Assembly (NCBI RefSeq): GCF_037040815.1
Contig: NZ_CP146232.1
Coordinates: forward strand, 3,938,001-4,002,000
Source of the DNA: Pararoseomonas sp. SCSIO 73927
GTDB lineage: Bacteria > Pseudomonadota > Alphaproteobacteria > Acetobacterales > Acetobacteraceae
DNA: 64,000 nt
Direction of reading: 5' to 3'
Position 1 is the stretch's first letter. Each line of letters starts with the position of its first letter. A program made the translations under genes and the position numbers. Of the stretch, positions 7,489-15,482 are shown one piece after another. The notes under the pieces are model-generated. The model was not told where the DNA came from and did not search any database. It was given only the letters and a program-made list of their open reading frames with translations.

Positions 7489-9792
7489 ATGCGGATCGCG
7501 GTCATCGGCGGCGGGCCGGCCGGCCTCTACTTCGCCATCCTGATGAAGCGCGACCGGCCGGAAGCCCGGATCACGGTGGTGGAGCGCAACCGGTCCGACG
7601 ATACCTTCGGCTTCGGCGTGGTGTTCAGCGACCAGACCCTGGACACCTTCGAGAGGGCGGACCGCCCCTCCTACGAGGCGATCCGGGACGCCTTCGCCTA
7701 CTGGGACGACATCGAGATCAACGCCAAGGGCGAGACCCACCGCATCGGCGGCAACGGGTTCTGCGGCTGCTCCCGCCGGACCCTCCTGCTGCTGCTGCAA
7801 CAGCGCGCACGCGAGTTGGGGGTAGAGCTTGCCTTCCAGCGGGACGTGACGCCGGCCGACTTCCCGGACGCGGACCTGATCGTGGCCGCGGACGGCATCA
7901 ACAGCGCCGTGCGGAACAGCGATCCCGCGCATTTCGAGCCCTCGGTGGACCTGCGGCCGAACCGCTTCACCTGGATGGGCAGCACGCGGCCCTTCGACGC
8001 CTTCACCTTCTTCTTCAAGGAGCGGCGCGAGGGCATCTTCATCGCCCATTGCTACCAGTACGAGGCGGGGGCGAGCACCTGGGTACTGGAGACGGACCCG
8101 GAGACCTTCGAGCGGGCCGGGCTGGAGGGCAAGAGCGAGGCGGAGAGCGCGGCCTTCCTGGAGGAGGTCTTCGCTGAGGAACTCCAGGGCCACCGGCTGA
8201 TCACCAACCGCTCCATGTGGCGGCAATTCCCGATGATGCGCTGCAAGCGCTGGTCCAAGGGGAACGTGGTGCTGCTGGGCGATGCCAAGGCGACGGCGCA
8301 CTTCTCCATCGGCTCCGGCACGAAGCTGGCGATGGAGGATGCCATCGCGCTGCACGGCGCATTCACGCAGGGCGGAACGGTCGAGGAGGCCCTGCGCCGC
8401 TTCGAGACCGGCCGGCGCGAGGACGTGGAGAAGATCCAGCACGCGGCCGACGTCTCGCTGGTGTGGTTCGAGCACGTGGACCGGTTCTGGCACATGCCCG
8501 CGACACGCTTCGCCTTCGGCGTGATGACGCGGGCCAAGGCGATTACCTGGGACAACCTGGCGCTGCGCGCGCCGGAGTTCGTGGAGGAGTCGCGCGAGCT
8601 GTTCGAGGAGGAGGTGCGCGCCGAAGGGCTCTCACCCGCCGCGGGTGCGCCGCCGATGTTCCAGCCCTTCAGGCTGCGCAACATGACCGTGCCGAACCGC
8701 GTGACCGTCTCCGCGATGTGCCAGTATTCCGCCAAGGACGGCATGCCCGACGACTGGCACCTCATGCACTACGGCGCCCGCGCCACGGGCGGGGCGGGGC
8801 TGATCTTCACGGAGATGACCTGCGTTTCCCCGGAGGCACGGATCACGCCGGGCTGCGCGGGCATCTGGAACGACGCGCAGGAGGCGGCCTGGAAGCGGAT
8901 CGTCGATTTCTGCCACGCGCACGGGGCGGGGAAGATCGCGCTGCAGCTCGGCCATGCCGGGCAGAAGGGTGCCTCCAAGCTGATGTGGGAAGGGATGGAC
9001 CAGCCGCTTGAGGAGGGGGGCTGGCCAATCGTCTCCGCCAGCGCGATCGCGTACTTCCCGAACAGCCAGGTGCCGCGCGAGATCACCCGGGCGGAGATGG
9101 ACGGCGTGCGGGACGATTTCGTTGCGGCCGCGCGGCGCGGGGCGCGCGCGGGCTTCGACATGCTGGAGTTCCACTGCGCGCATGGCTACCTGATGGCGAG
9201 CTTCCTCTCGCCCCTGACGAACCACCGAACGGACGAGTACGGCGGCGTCCTGGAGAACCGGCTGCGCTACCCGCTCGAGGTTTACCGCGCCATCCGGGCC
9301 GCGTGGCCGTCGGACCGGCCGATGAGTGTGCGCGTCTCCGCCACCGACTGGGCGGAGGGCGGCACGACGGACGAGGATACAGTGGCTATTGCCCGGGCCT
9401 TCGCGGAGGAGGGCTGCGACCTGCTGGACGTCTCCACCGGCCAGACGGTGGCGCGCAGCGCGCCCCAGTACGGGCGCATGTTCCAGGTGCCCTACTCCGA
9501 CATGATCCGGAACGAGGCGAAGGTCGCCACCGTGGCGGTGGGCAGCATCACCAGCGCGGACCAGGTGAACACCATCCTGGCCGCCGGGCGCGCCGACCTG
9601 GTGGCTCTGGCGCGGCCCCACCTCGTGGATCCCTCCTTCACCATGGAGGCGGCGGCCCGCTACGGCGTGCGGACCTTCTGCCCGCCGCAGTACCGGTGGG
9701 GGCAGGAGGCGCTGCTGCGCAACGCGGCGCGGGAGGAGGCGGATCTGATGGAGCTCCGGCGCAAGGCCCGCCCGAAGCGCCACGCCAGATAA
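7489..9792 (+). CDS. abmA: 2-aminobenzoyl-CoA monooxygenase/reductase-type fusion (FAD monooxygenase + Old Yellow Enzyme)
   Basis: A 767-residue two-domain flavoprotein. Residues 1 to about 370 form a group A aromatic monooxygenase: dinucleotide motif GGGPAG at 7-12 and the flavin motif GDAKATAHFSIGSG from 264. Residues from about 389 form an NADH:flavin oxidoreductase of the Old Yellow Enzyme family, with MCQYSA near 410 and HCAHGYLMASFLSPLTN at 562-578 (His562/His565 as the substrate-binding pair). This architecture is that of AbmA, which hydroxylates and then reduces the ring of 2-aminobenzoyl-CoA; databases also call it salicylyl-CoA 5-hydroxylase/oxidoreductase. The divergent ligase operon supports the first reading. 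AGGAGG lies just before the ATG. Confidence 0.88.
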   Translation: MRIAVIGGGPAGLYFAILMKRDRPEARITVVERNRSDDTFGFGVVFSDQTLDTFERADRPSYEAIRDAFAYWDDIEINAKGETHRIGGNGFCGCSRRTLLLLLQQRARELGVELAFQRDVTPADFPDADLIVAADGINSAVRNSDPAHFEPSVDLRPNRFTWMGSTRPFDAFTFFFKERREGIFIAHCYQYEAGASTWVLETDPETFERAGLEGKSEAESAAFLEEVFAEELQGHRLITNRSMWRQFPMMRCKRWSKGNVVLLGDAKATAHFSIGSGTKLAMEDAIALHGAFTQGGTVEEALRRFETGRREDVEKIQHAADVSLVWFEHVDRFWHMPATRFAFGVMTRAKAITWDNLALRAPEFVEESRELFEEEVRAEGLSPAAGAPPMFQPFRLRNMTVPNRVTVSAMCQYSAKDGMPDDWHLMHYGARATGGAGLIFTEMTCVSPEARITPGCAGIWNDAQEAAWKRIVDFCHAHGAGKIALQLGHAGQKGASKLMWEGMDQPLEEGGWPIVSASAIAYFPNSQVPREITRAEMDGVRDDFVAAARRGARAGFDMLEFHCAHGYLMASFLSPLTNHRTDEYGGVLENRLRYPLEVYRAIRAAWPSDRPMSVRVSATDWAEGGTTDEDTVAIARAFAEEGCDLLDVSTGQTVARSAPQYGRMFQVPYSDMIRNEAKVATVAVGSITSADQVNTILAAGRADLVALARPHLVDPSFTMEAAARYGVRTFCPPQYRWGQEALLRNAAREEADLMELRRKARPKRHAR

Positions 9793-9809
9793 CGGCCGCC
9801 ACTCCCGCG

Positions 9810-9834
9810 GCAACCCCTCCGCGACTCGGCCGTT
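9810..9834 (+). promoter_or_regulatory. Candidate EcfG-type general stress promoter
   Basis: GCAAC, a 16-base spacer, then CGTT, starting 53 bases before the first DUF2382 gene. The alphaproteobacterial EcfG consensus is GGAAC-N16/17-CGTT, so there is one mismatch. The downstream genes are of a family linked to stress, which makes the assignment plausible. It is a pattern match only. Confidence 0.45.
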
Positions 9835-9862
9835 TTTAGGCCGGGTCCACGACGAGGGTGAC

Positions 9863-10264
9863 ATGACGGACGAGGCTGCCGCCGAGACCGTGCTTCCCCT
9901 CGTCGAGGAAGCGCTCCGCGTCGAGAAGCGTGCCGTGGAAACCGGGCGTGTCCGCGTCACCCTCTCCACCGAGACGGTGGAGGAGGTGCTGCGGGAGACG
10001 CTGCGCACGCGCACGGCCGAGGTGGAGCGACGGCCGGTGGGACAGACCGTCACCGAAGTCCCGAAGGTTCGCCAGGACGGAGACGTCCTCATCATTCCCG
10101 TCGTCGAGGAGGTCCTCGTCGTCGAGAAGCGGCTGGTCCTGCGGGAGGAGATCCATCTCCGGCTGACCGACACTGAGCGCAGCGTGGAGCAGCCGGCCAC
10201 GCGGCGCGTGCAACACGCCGCGGTGGAGCGCGTCCAGCCCGCGGCCGAGGCCCCCGAAGGCTAG
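9863..10264 (+). CDS. DUF2382 domain protein (stress-associated)
   Basis: A 133-residue cytoplasmic protein that is essentially one DUF2382 (YsnF/AvaK) domain over residues 10-118: VVEEVLVVEKRLVLREEIHLR and a TAEVERRPVGQ segment, rich in Glu, Arg and Val. The biochemical function of DUF2382 is unknown; members are often stress-induced. It is followed 38 bases later by a second gene with the same domain, probably co-transcribed from the EcfG-like site upstream. The weak stop-proximal tail is Ala/Glu-rich. Confidence 0.8.
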   Translation: MTDEAAAETVLPLVEEALRVEKRAVETGRVRVTLSTETVEEVLRETLRTRTAEVERRPVGQTVTEVPKVRQDGDVLIIPVVEEVLVVEKRLVLREEIHLRLTDTERSVEQPATRRVQHAAVERVQPAAEAPEG

Positions 10265-10302
10265 CGTACCCCTTCCTCCCCACCCCCCTAAGGAGAGCAC
10301 GC

Positions 10303-11298
10303 ATGACCCGCACCATCACCGGCCTGTTCGATTCGCGCGCCGAGGCCGATGCCGTGGCCGAGCACCTGCGCCAGCATGACCGCGTGAACCCCTCCAGGAT
10401 CTCCGTGCACGGTGCCGGCACGACCGCCACCGGGACCGGCGCTGCCGAGGATCGCGGCTTCTGGGCCTCGCTGCGCGACCTCTTCATCCCCGACGAGGAC
10501 CGCTACGCCTACTCCGAGGGCATTCGCCGCGGTGGCTTCGTCGTGACGGCCGAGGTGGATGAGGGCCTCGTGGACCATGCCCTCGACATCTTCGAGCAGC
10601 ACGGCGCCGTGGACCTGGACGCCCGCGAGGCGGAGTGGCGCGCGGGCGGCTGGAGCGGCTACCGCGCCGATGACTCCGAGGGCACGGGCATGCCGATGAA
10701 CACCTCCGCCGCCATCGGCGCGGCGACGATGGGCGGCACCTCCACCCCGGCCGTGGGCGGCACCCCGCTGCCGGTGGCGGGCGCCTCGACGGCTGGCACT
10801 GCGGGCGTGGGCACGTCCGGCCTGGGCACGTCCGCCACGGGCGCCGCTGCGGCCGGCGCCATGGGCGCGGGCGAGACGCGGGAGGAGCGCATCCCCGTCG
10901 TGGAGGAGCAGCTCCGCGTGGCCAAGCGCGAGACGGATCGCGGCCGGGTGCGCGTGCGCTCCTACGTCGTCGAGACCCCGGTGAGCGAGTCCGTCACGCT
11001 GCGCGACGAGCGCGTGCAGGTGGAGCGCCGCCCGGTGGACCTGCCCCTCTCCGCCGCGGACGACGCCTTCCGCGAGCGCACCATCGAGGCGACCGAGCAC
11101 GCCGAGGAGGCCGTGGTCTCCAAGGAAGCGCGGGTGAAGGAGGAACTGGTCATCCGCAAGCAGGTGGAGGAGCGTCAGCAGAATATCTCCGACACGGTGC
11201 GCCACACCGAGGTGGAGGTTGAGGACGACCGGAACGCCGGCACGACCGTGAGCGGCACGGCGGCGACCACGGGCAAGGGCCGTATGCCCGGCGTCTGA
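10303..11298 (+). CDS. Stress protein with N-terminal 17M-like domain and C-terminal DUF2382 domain
   Basis: A 331-residue protein in three parts. Residues 1-110 resemble the general stress protein 17M/YflT domain (TITGLFDSRAEADAVAEHL). Residues 130-190 are a Gly/Ala/Thr-rich flexible linker with repeated GTS and GLGTS units. Residues 195-305 form a DUF2382 domain (RIPVVEEQLRVAKRE, RRPVDLPLS, VIRKQVEERQQNISDTVR). AAGGAGAG precedes the ATG. It follows the single-domain paralogue and is likely in the same transcript. A strong hairpin follows before the convergent lpxB. Function unknown beyond the stress association of both domains. Confidence 0.82.
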   Translation: MTRTITGLFDSRAEADAVAEHLRQHDRVNPSRISVHGAGTTATGTGAAEDRGFWASLRDLFIPDEDRYAYSEGIRRGGFVVTAEVDEGLVDHALDIFEQHGAVDLDAREAEWRAGGWSGYRADDSEGTGMPMNTSAAIGAATMGGTSTPAVGGTPLPVAGASTAGTAGVGTSGLGTSATGAAAAGAMGAGETREERIPVVEEQLRVAKRETDRGRVRVRSYVVETPVSESVTLRDERVQVERRPVDLPLSAADDAFRERTIEATEHAEEAVVSKEARVKEELVIRKQVEERQQNISDTVRHTEVEVEDDRNAGTTVSGTAATTGKGRMPGV

Positions 11299-11319
11299 TC
11301 CGCCGCTGAAAAGGGGGAG

Positions 11320-11350
11320 GGGGCCGTGGCTGGAGCCGCGGCCCCTTCTT
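11320..11350 (+). terminator. Intrinsic terminator after the DUF2382 pair
   Basis: An 11-bp stem (11320-11330 with 11335-11345, one G.T pair) with a TGGA loop, followed by TTCTT. It sits between the convergent DUF2382 gene and lpxB and may serve mainly the rightward transcript. Confidence 0.7.
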
Positions 11351-12525
11351 CATGCCAGCGCCGCGGCGTCCAGCACGGCGCGGGCGGCCGCCTCGCTGGG
11401 GCTGCCGCCGCCCGGGGGGGCGAGCAGGTGCATCACCTGCCCGAAGCCCTCGCGCTGGGCGGTTGCCTCGGAACCATCCGCGAGCAGGGCCTCCATCCTC
11501 GCGGCCAGCGCCTCCGGGCGGCAATCCTGCTGGATGAATTCGGGGATGACGGGAGCCTCGGCCAGCAGGTTCACGATGCTGGCGTACTTCACCTTGACCA
11601 GCCGCCGCACGATGGCGGCGGTGACGGGATTCACCTTGTACCCCACCACCATGGGCACCCCGGCCAGGGCCACCTCCAGGGATGACGTGCCGGACTTGAT
11701 GAGACCGACGCGGGCGGCGGCATAGGCGTCGTGCTTCTCCGCCACGTCCCGCACCAGGATGGGGCCGGGCGTCCAGCCCCTTGCCGCCTCGCGCACCGCC
11801 TCCTCCACCGGGCCGGCGAGCGGCACCACCGGGCGAAGGCCGGGCACGCGGGCGGAGAGCTGGCGCAGCGCCTCGCCGAAGATGGGAAGGAGGCGCCGGA
11901 TCTCCGTCCGGCGGCTGCCGGGCATCACCAGCACCACCCGCTCCTCCGGCCGCAGCCCATGGGCGGCGCGGAATCGGGCGGCATTGCCCCCGTCCGCGCC
12001 GCTCTCCAGCACGGGGTGGCCGACGAAGGTCACGGGGATGCCGGCCCTCTCGAAGAAGGGCGGCTCGAAGGGCAGCAGGGCGAGGATGCGGTCCAGTCGG
12101 TGCGCCATCTCTTTTACCCGGCCCTGGCGCCAGGCCCAGACCTGGGGGGCGACGTAGTGGATGACGGGGATGCCCAGCGGCTTCACGCGTTTGGCCAGCC
12201 GCAGGGCGAAGCCGGGGCTGTCGATCGTCACCAGCGCGGCGGGGCGGCGGGCCGTGATGTCCGCCACGGTCTGGTCCATGCGGCGGGCAAGGCTGCGGAG
12301 GTTCGGCAACACCTCCAGCAGCCCCATCAGCGCCAGCTCCCGCATCGGGAACAGGCTCTCCACCCCCTGCTCCTCAATGCGGGCGCCGCCGATTCCGGCG
12401 AAGGCGAGGTCCGGCCGCACCCGACGCAGCGCCGCGATCAGGCGGGCGCCGAGCACGTCGCCGGAGGCCTCTCCGGCAACGACGTAGAGGAGGGGGGAGG
12501 TGCTCTCCGGCATGGCCCGCTGCAT
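11350..12525 (-). CDS. lpxB: Lipid-A-disaccharide synthase
   Basis: A family GT19 glycosyltransferase that joins UDP-2,3-diacylglucosamine and lipid X to form lipid A disaccharide at the inner face of the inner membrane. The 391-residue length is typical. The N-terminal AGEASGD motif, GIGGARIEEQGVES, HYVAPQVWAWRQGR and LIKSGTSSLEVALAGVPMVVGYK are family signatures. The start at 12525 and the one at 12513 are both possible; neither has a clear ribosome site. It stands apart from other lpx genes, about 40 bases after a GPP34-type gene on the same strand. Confidence 0.95.
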   Translation of the reverse strand: MQRAMPESTSPLLYVVAGEASGDVLGARLIAALRRVRPDLAFAGIGGARIEEQGVESLFPMRELALMGLLEVLPNLRSLARRMDQTVADITARRPAALVTIDSPGFALRLAKRVKPLGIPVIHYVAPQVWAWRQGRVKEMAHRLDRILALLPFEPPFFERAGIPVTFVGHPVLESGADGGNAARFRAAHGLRPEERVVLVMPGSRRTEIRRLLPIFGEALRQLSARVPGLRPVVPLAGPVEEAVREAARGWTPGPILVRDVAEKHDAYAAARVGLIKSGTSSLEVALAGVPMVVGYKVNPVTAAIVRRLVKVKYASIVNLLAEAPVIPEFIQQDCRPEALAARMEALLADGSEATAQREGFGQVMHLLAPPGGGSPSEAAARAVLDAAALA

Positions 12526-12566
12526 AGGCGGGCCCGACCGCCGGCGCGAGCCCCTTTATGCCCCGC

Positions 12567-13241
12567 CTACATGATGGGCGTGTAGCGGGCCATCTCGACG
12601 AAGATGTCGCGCACGGCGTTGCCGAGCGAGCGGCTGAGCTCCTCCATGTTCGCCACCTGCCGGATCCGGGGCTCCGCCCCCTCCAGCGCTTCCCCGGACA
12701 GGATCAGGGGCAGCAGCCCGGCGGCACGGCAGAGACCGATGAGGAGGGCGTCGCGCGGCTCGGGGATGTCGTCGTTGAAGATCACGCCCGTCAGGCGCGC
12801 CTTCACCTCCCGCTCCTCCTTGTCGGAGATCACGGGGTAGCGGCGCTCCGGGAAGATCCAGAGGAAGCGGCCCTGCTCCTCCCGCAGGATGCCGTGGGCG
12901 ACCAGGCGGGCGAAGATCGCCTCCCGGTAGGTCTCGGCCTCCCGCCCCAGCGTCTCGATCCAGTAGCGGCTGTCATGCGGCACGTCGCCTTCCCCCGCGC
13001 CCGGGCCGGTATCGGCGGCGATGCGGGAGAGGACGGGATCGAGGATCGAATCACCGGTCGGGGCCGGGTCCGCCACGAAGAGGCGCTGCGGGTCCGTGTC
13101 GATCCGGTTCCGCAGGGCCAGCTCCGCCAGGATCGCGCCCGCCACCGCGTAGCCCGAGGCGGGGCCGGCGGTCTCGTGCAGGCGGCCGCTGCGGTCGTCG
13201 AGCATCAGGAGGATCAGTTCCTCCGGCATGGTGAGCGGCAT
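12567..13241 (-). CDS. GPP34 (GOLPH3/Vps74-like) family phosphoprotein
   Basis: A 224-residue protein with the GPP34 fold signature: LPEELILLMLDDRSGRL-like N terminus, then AGAILAELALRNRI and a C-terminal LIGLCRAAGLLPLILS helix. In eukaryotes GOLPH3/Vps74 binds phosphatidylinositol-4-phosphate and retains Golgi enzymes. Bacterial homologues, best known in actinobacteria, have no settled function. The ATG at 13241 is chosen because GGAAGG sits eight bases upstream and the family begins at this point. It lies between hisI and lpxB on the same strand. A lipid-related role beside lpxB is only a guess. Confidence 0.8.
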   Translation of the reverse strand: MPLTMPEELILLMLDDRSGRLHETAGPASGYAVAGAILAELALRNRIDTDPQRLFVADPAPTGDSILDPVLSRIAADTGPGAGEGDVPHDSRYWIETLGREAETYREAIFARLVAHGILREEQGRFLWIFPERRYPVISDKEEREVKARLTGVIFNDDIPEPRDALLIGLCRAAGLLPLILSGEALEGAEPRIRQVANMEELSRSLGNAVRDIFVEMARYTPIM

Positions 13242-13294
13242 GCGGCCTTCCTTCCCGTCGGACGGGGGAAGGAAGCCCCCGCCGCCGGAAGGCG

Positions 13295-13759
13295 TCAACC
13301 GGGGCGGCCGTAGAGGGCCTCGGGATCGGCGCGGACAGGTTCCAGCGGGCGGACCTCCTCACCCTGCAATCCCCAGGAGAAGCAGGAGCGGCGGCCGGTG
13401 TGGCAGGCCACGCCGTCCTGGTGGACCGTGGCGAGCAGCGCGTCGCCGTCGCAGTCCAGCCGCAGGTCGATCAGGTGCTGCACCTGGCCGGAGGTCTCGC
13501 CCTTCCGCCACAGCCCCTTGCGGGAACGGCTGTAGTAGGTGACGCGGCCCGTCCGCAGGGTCTCCTCCACCGCCTCGCCGTTCATCCAGGCGAGCATCAG
13601 CACCTCGCCCGTGCCATGGACCTGGGCGATCGCGGCGACGAGGCCGTTCGAATCGGGCTTCAGGGCGGCAAGGAAGCGGGACCGGGCCTCCGGGGAGGGC
13701 GGGTTCCAGGCGGGAAGTGCGGCGGGGCGCTCGGGCGCGCGGTTGGGCGGCGTGGTCAT
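13295..13759 (-). CDS. hisI: Phosphoribosyl-AMP cyclohydrolase
   Basis: Third step of histidine biosynthesis: opens the adenine ring of phosphoribosyl-AMP, using zinc and magnesium. The 154-residue single-domain form (no HisE fusion) shows MLAWMNGEAVEETLRTG, YYSRSRKGLWRKGETSG, and the zinc/magnesium ligands in LDCDGDALL (Cys103) and CHTGRRSC (Cys119, Cys126). The N-terminal 20 residues are Pro-rich and extra to the core. A perfect palindrome CCCTATATAGGG lies four bases upstream of its start, shared with the divergent Zur-type gene. Confidence 0.95.
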   Translation of the reverse strand: MTTPPNRAPERPAALPAWNPPSPEARSRFLAALKPDSNGLVAAIAQVHGTGEVLMLAWMNGEAVEETLRTGRVTYYSRSRKGLWRKGETSGQVQHLIDLRLDCDGDALLATVHQDGVACHTGRRSCFSWGLQGEEVRPLEPVRADPEALYGRPG

Positions 13760-13762
13760 GCC

Positions 13763-13774
13763 CCCTATATAGGG
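13763..13774. promoter_or_regulatory. Perfect palindrome CCCTATATAGGG between hisI and the Zur-type gene
   Basis: A 12-bp perfect inverted repeat with a TATATA core in a 52-bp divergent intergenic region. It could act as a -10 element for either direction or as a regulator site. It sits too close to hisI to leave room for an untranslated leader there, so for hisI it may overlap the start region as an operator. Confidence 0.45.
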
Positions 13775-13811
13775 CCGGCGCCCGCGGAAGGCCCGCGCGC
13801 CCGAGGACCGG

Positions 13812-14297
13812 ATGCCCCACGGCGAGCACGACCACCACCACGCCCCTTCGGACCCTGCCGGCGCCCTGCGCGAGGCGGAGGCGGCCTGCCTGCGCCGCGG
13901 CGCCCAGCTGACCCCGCTGCGGCGGCGGGTGCTGGAGATGGTGCTGGAGGCCCCGCAGCCCGTCGGCGCCTACGCGCTGCTGGACCGGCTGCGGGCGGAG
14001 CGGCCCGGCGCGGCGCCCCCCACCGTGTACCGGGCGCTGGACTTCCTGATGGCCCAGGGGCTGATCCACCGGATTGAGCGGCTGAACGCCTTCATTCCCT
14101 GCACCGAATCGGCGCACGCGCACGGCGAGGAGCACCCGCACCAGTTCCTCATTTGCCGGAACTGCGGTCGGACGGAGGAGCTGTCCGACGACAGCGTGGC
14201 GGCCGCGGTGGCGGCGGCCGCCCGGGCGGCGGGCTTCCAGCCCGCGCGGGCGACGGTGGAGGTGGAGGGCACCTGCGAGGCCTGCGCGGCCGCTTGA
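13812..14297 (+). CDS. zur: Fur family regulator, Zur-type
   Basis: A 161-residue metal-sensing repressor. The winged helix contains APPTVYRALDFLM (residues 68-80) as recognition helix, and the C-terminal part has CRNCG (Cys115/118) and CEAC near the end as the structural zinc site. The LTPLRRRVLEMV and NAFIPCTESAHAH segments place it closer to zinc-sensing Zur than to iron Fur. The N terminus is His-rich (HGEHDHHH). It is divergent from hisI across a palindromic promoter region. No zinc transporter gene is adjacent. Confidence 0.83.
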   Translation: MPHGEHDHHHAPSDPAGALREAEAACLRRGAQLTPLRRRVLEMVLEAPQPVGAYALLDRLRAERPGAAPPTVYRALDFLMAQGLIHRIERLNAFIPCTESAHAHGEEHPHQFLICRNCGRTEELSDDSVAAAVAAAARAAGFQPARATVEVEGTCEACAAA

Positions 14298-14555
14298 GTC
14301 TCGGCCCGCCGCGCGGCCCCGTAAGCTTCGTTCCGTTCCGGTCATCAACAACCCGTGCGCGGCACGGTCGCTGGTCCGGTTGACCGCAGCGCTCGGCGGC
14401 GCTGCCCCTCCGGCTACGTTCCAGGATCGCCGCGTCCGGCGTGCCAGGGGCATTCCTGCGTCTTCCGTTTCGCGCAACAATCCCCATTCAGAGGCCACGA
14501 CGCCGTTCCGCGCCGCATCCCGCGGCGGCGGGGGTCCTTCCGGGGAGACGACGCC
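14298..14555. other. Non-coding stretch before the aldo/keto reductase
   Basis: 258 bases with no convincing ORF. I see no strong hairpin, repeat or promoter beyond a purine-rich GGGGAGACGACGCC directly before the ATG at 14556. Some short ORFs cross it but lack ribosome sites and family likeness. Confidence 0.5.
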
Positions 14556-15482
14556 ATGCATGCCACCCGCCGCACCATCCTTGCCCTTTCGGGCGCCGGC
14601 CTCGCCGCCACGGCCCTGCCCAGGGCGGCAGGGGCACAGCAGCCAGCCGCGGGCACCCTGATCCGCAAGCCCATTCCTTCCTCCGGCGAGATGATCCCGG
14701 TGGTCGGGCTCGGCTCCGCCCGGCGCTACGAGGAGGTGAAGCCGGGCGAGGACGTGGCGCCGCTGCGCGACACCTTCCGCCGCTTCCAGGAACTGGGCGG
14801 CACGGTGGTGGACACCGCTCCCTCCTACGGCCAGGCCGAGGCGATCATGGGCGGGCTGATGGATGACCTGAAGATTCGGCCCTCCCTCTTCGTCTGCACC
14901 AAGGTGGGGGTGGACAACATCGAGCAGGGGCGGGCGCAGATCGACGCCTCCTTCCGGAACCTGCGGACGGACCGGATCGATCTCATCGCCGTGCACAACC
15001 TGCGCGACATCACGAACGAGCTGGCCTACTTGCGGGAGCTGAAGCAGGGCGGGCGCATCCGCTACGTCGGCGCGACCACGAGCTTCGATCGGCAGTACGA
15101 GGCCTTCGAGGCGATGATGCGCCGGGAGCAGCTCGACTCCATCCAGATCGACTACGCGCTGGACAACCGCAACGCCGCGGAGCGGATCATCCCGCTGGCC
15201 CGGGAGCGCGGCATGGCCGTGTTCATCAACCTGCCCTTCGGCCGCGGCAGCGTGTTCCGCGCCACCCAGGGCAAGCCCCTGCCGGAATGGGCGGCGGAGA
15301 TCGACGTGACGAGCTGGGCGCAGTTCATGCTGAAGTACCTCGTCAGCCACGAGGGCGTGACCTGCGCGATCCCCGGCATGGCCCAGGCCCGCTACGTGGA
15401 CGACAACCTGAAGGCGGCGCAGGGCCGGATGCCGGATGCGGCGATGCGCCGGCGGATGGAGCAGTACGTCGATGGTCTCTGA
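14556..15482 (+). CDS. Exported aldo/keto reductase family protein
   Basis: A 308-residue aldo/keto reductase, NAD(P)-dependent carbonyl reductase fold. The first about 28 residues look like a signal peptide of twin-arginine style (ATRRTILALSGAGLAATALP, cleavage near AGA-QQ), suggesting periplasmic location. The core shows VVGLGSARRYEE, VVDTAPSYGQAEAIMG (Asp-x4-Tyr) and FVCTKVGVDN (catalytic Lys), and a His in DLIAVHNL. The substrate is unknown. The stop lies inside the start region of the downstream membrane transporter, so the two are coupled. Confidence 0.85.
   Translation: MHATRRTILALSGAGLAATALPRAAGAQQPAAGTLIRKPIPSSGEMIPVVGLGSARRYEEVKPGEDVAPLRDTFRRFQELGGTVVDTAPSYGQAEAIMGGLMDDLKIRPSLFVCTKVGVDNIEQGRAQIDASFRNLRTDRIDLIAVHNLRDITNELAYLRELKQGGRIRYVGATTSFDRQYEAFEAMMRREQLDSIQIDYALDNRNAAERIIPLARERGMAVFINLPFGRGSVFRATQGKPLPEWAAEIDVTSWAQFMLKYLVSHEGVTCAIPGMAQARYVDDNLKAAQGRMPDAAMRRRMEQYVDGL

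Noticed and set aside
9829..9845. GGCCGTTTTTAGGCC as a terminator after the monooxygenase/reductase gene
   Set aside because: The stem is only five base pairs and the T-run is in the loop; the sequence is better read as part of the downstream promoter.
13359..15350. 663-codon open frame on the minus strand across hisI, zur and the aldo/keto reductase
   Set aside because: Spans three supported genes and reads as low-complexity sequence in another frame of hisI.
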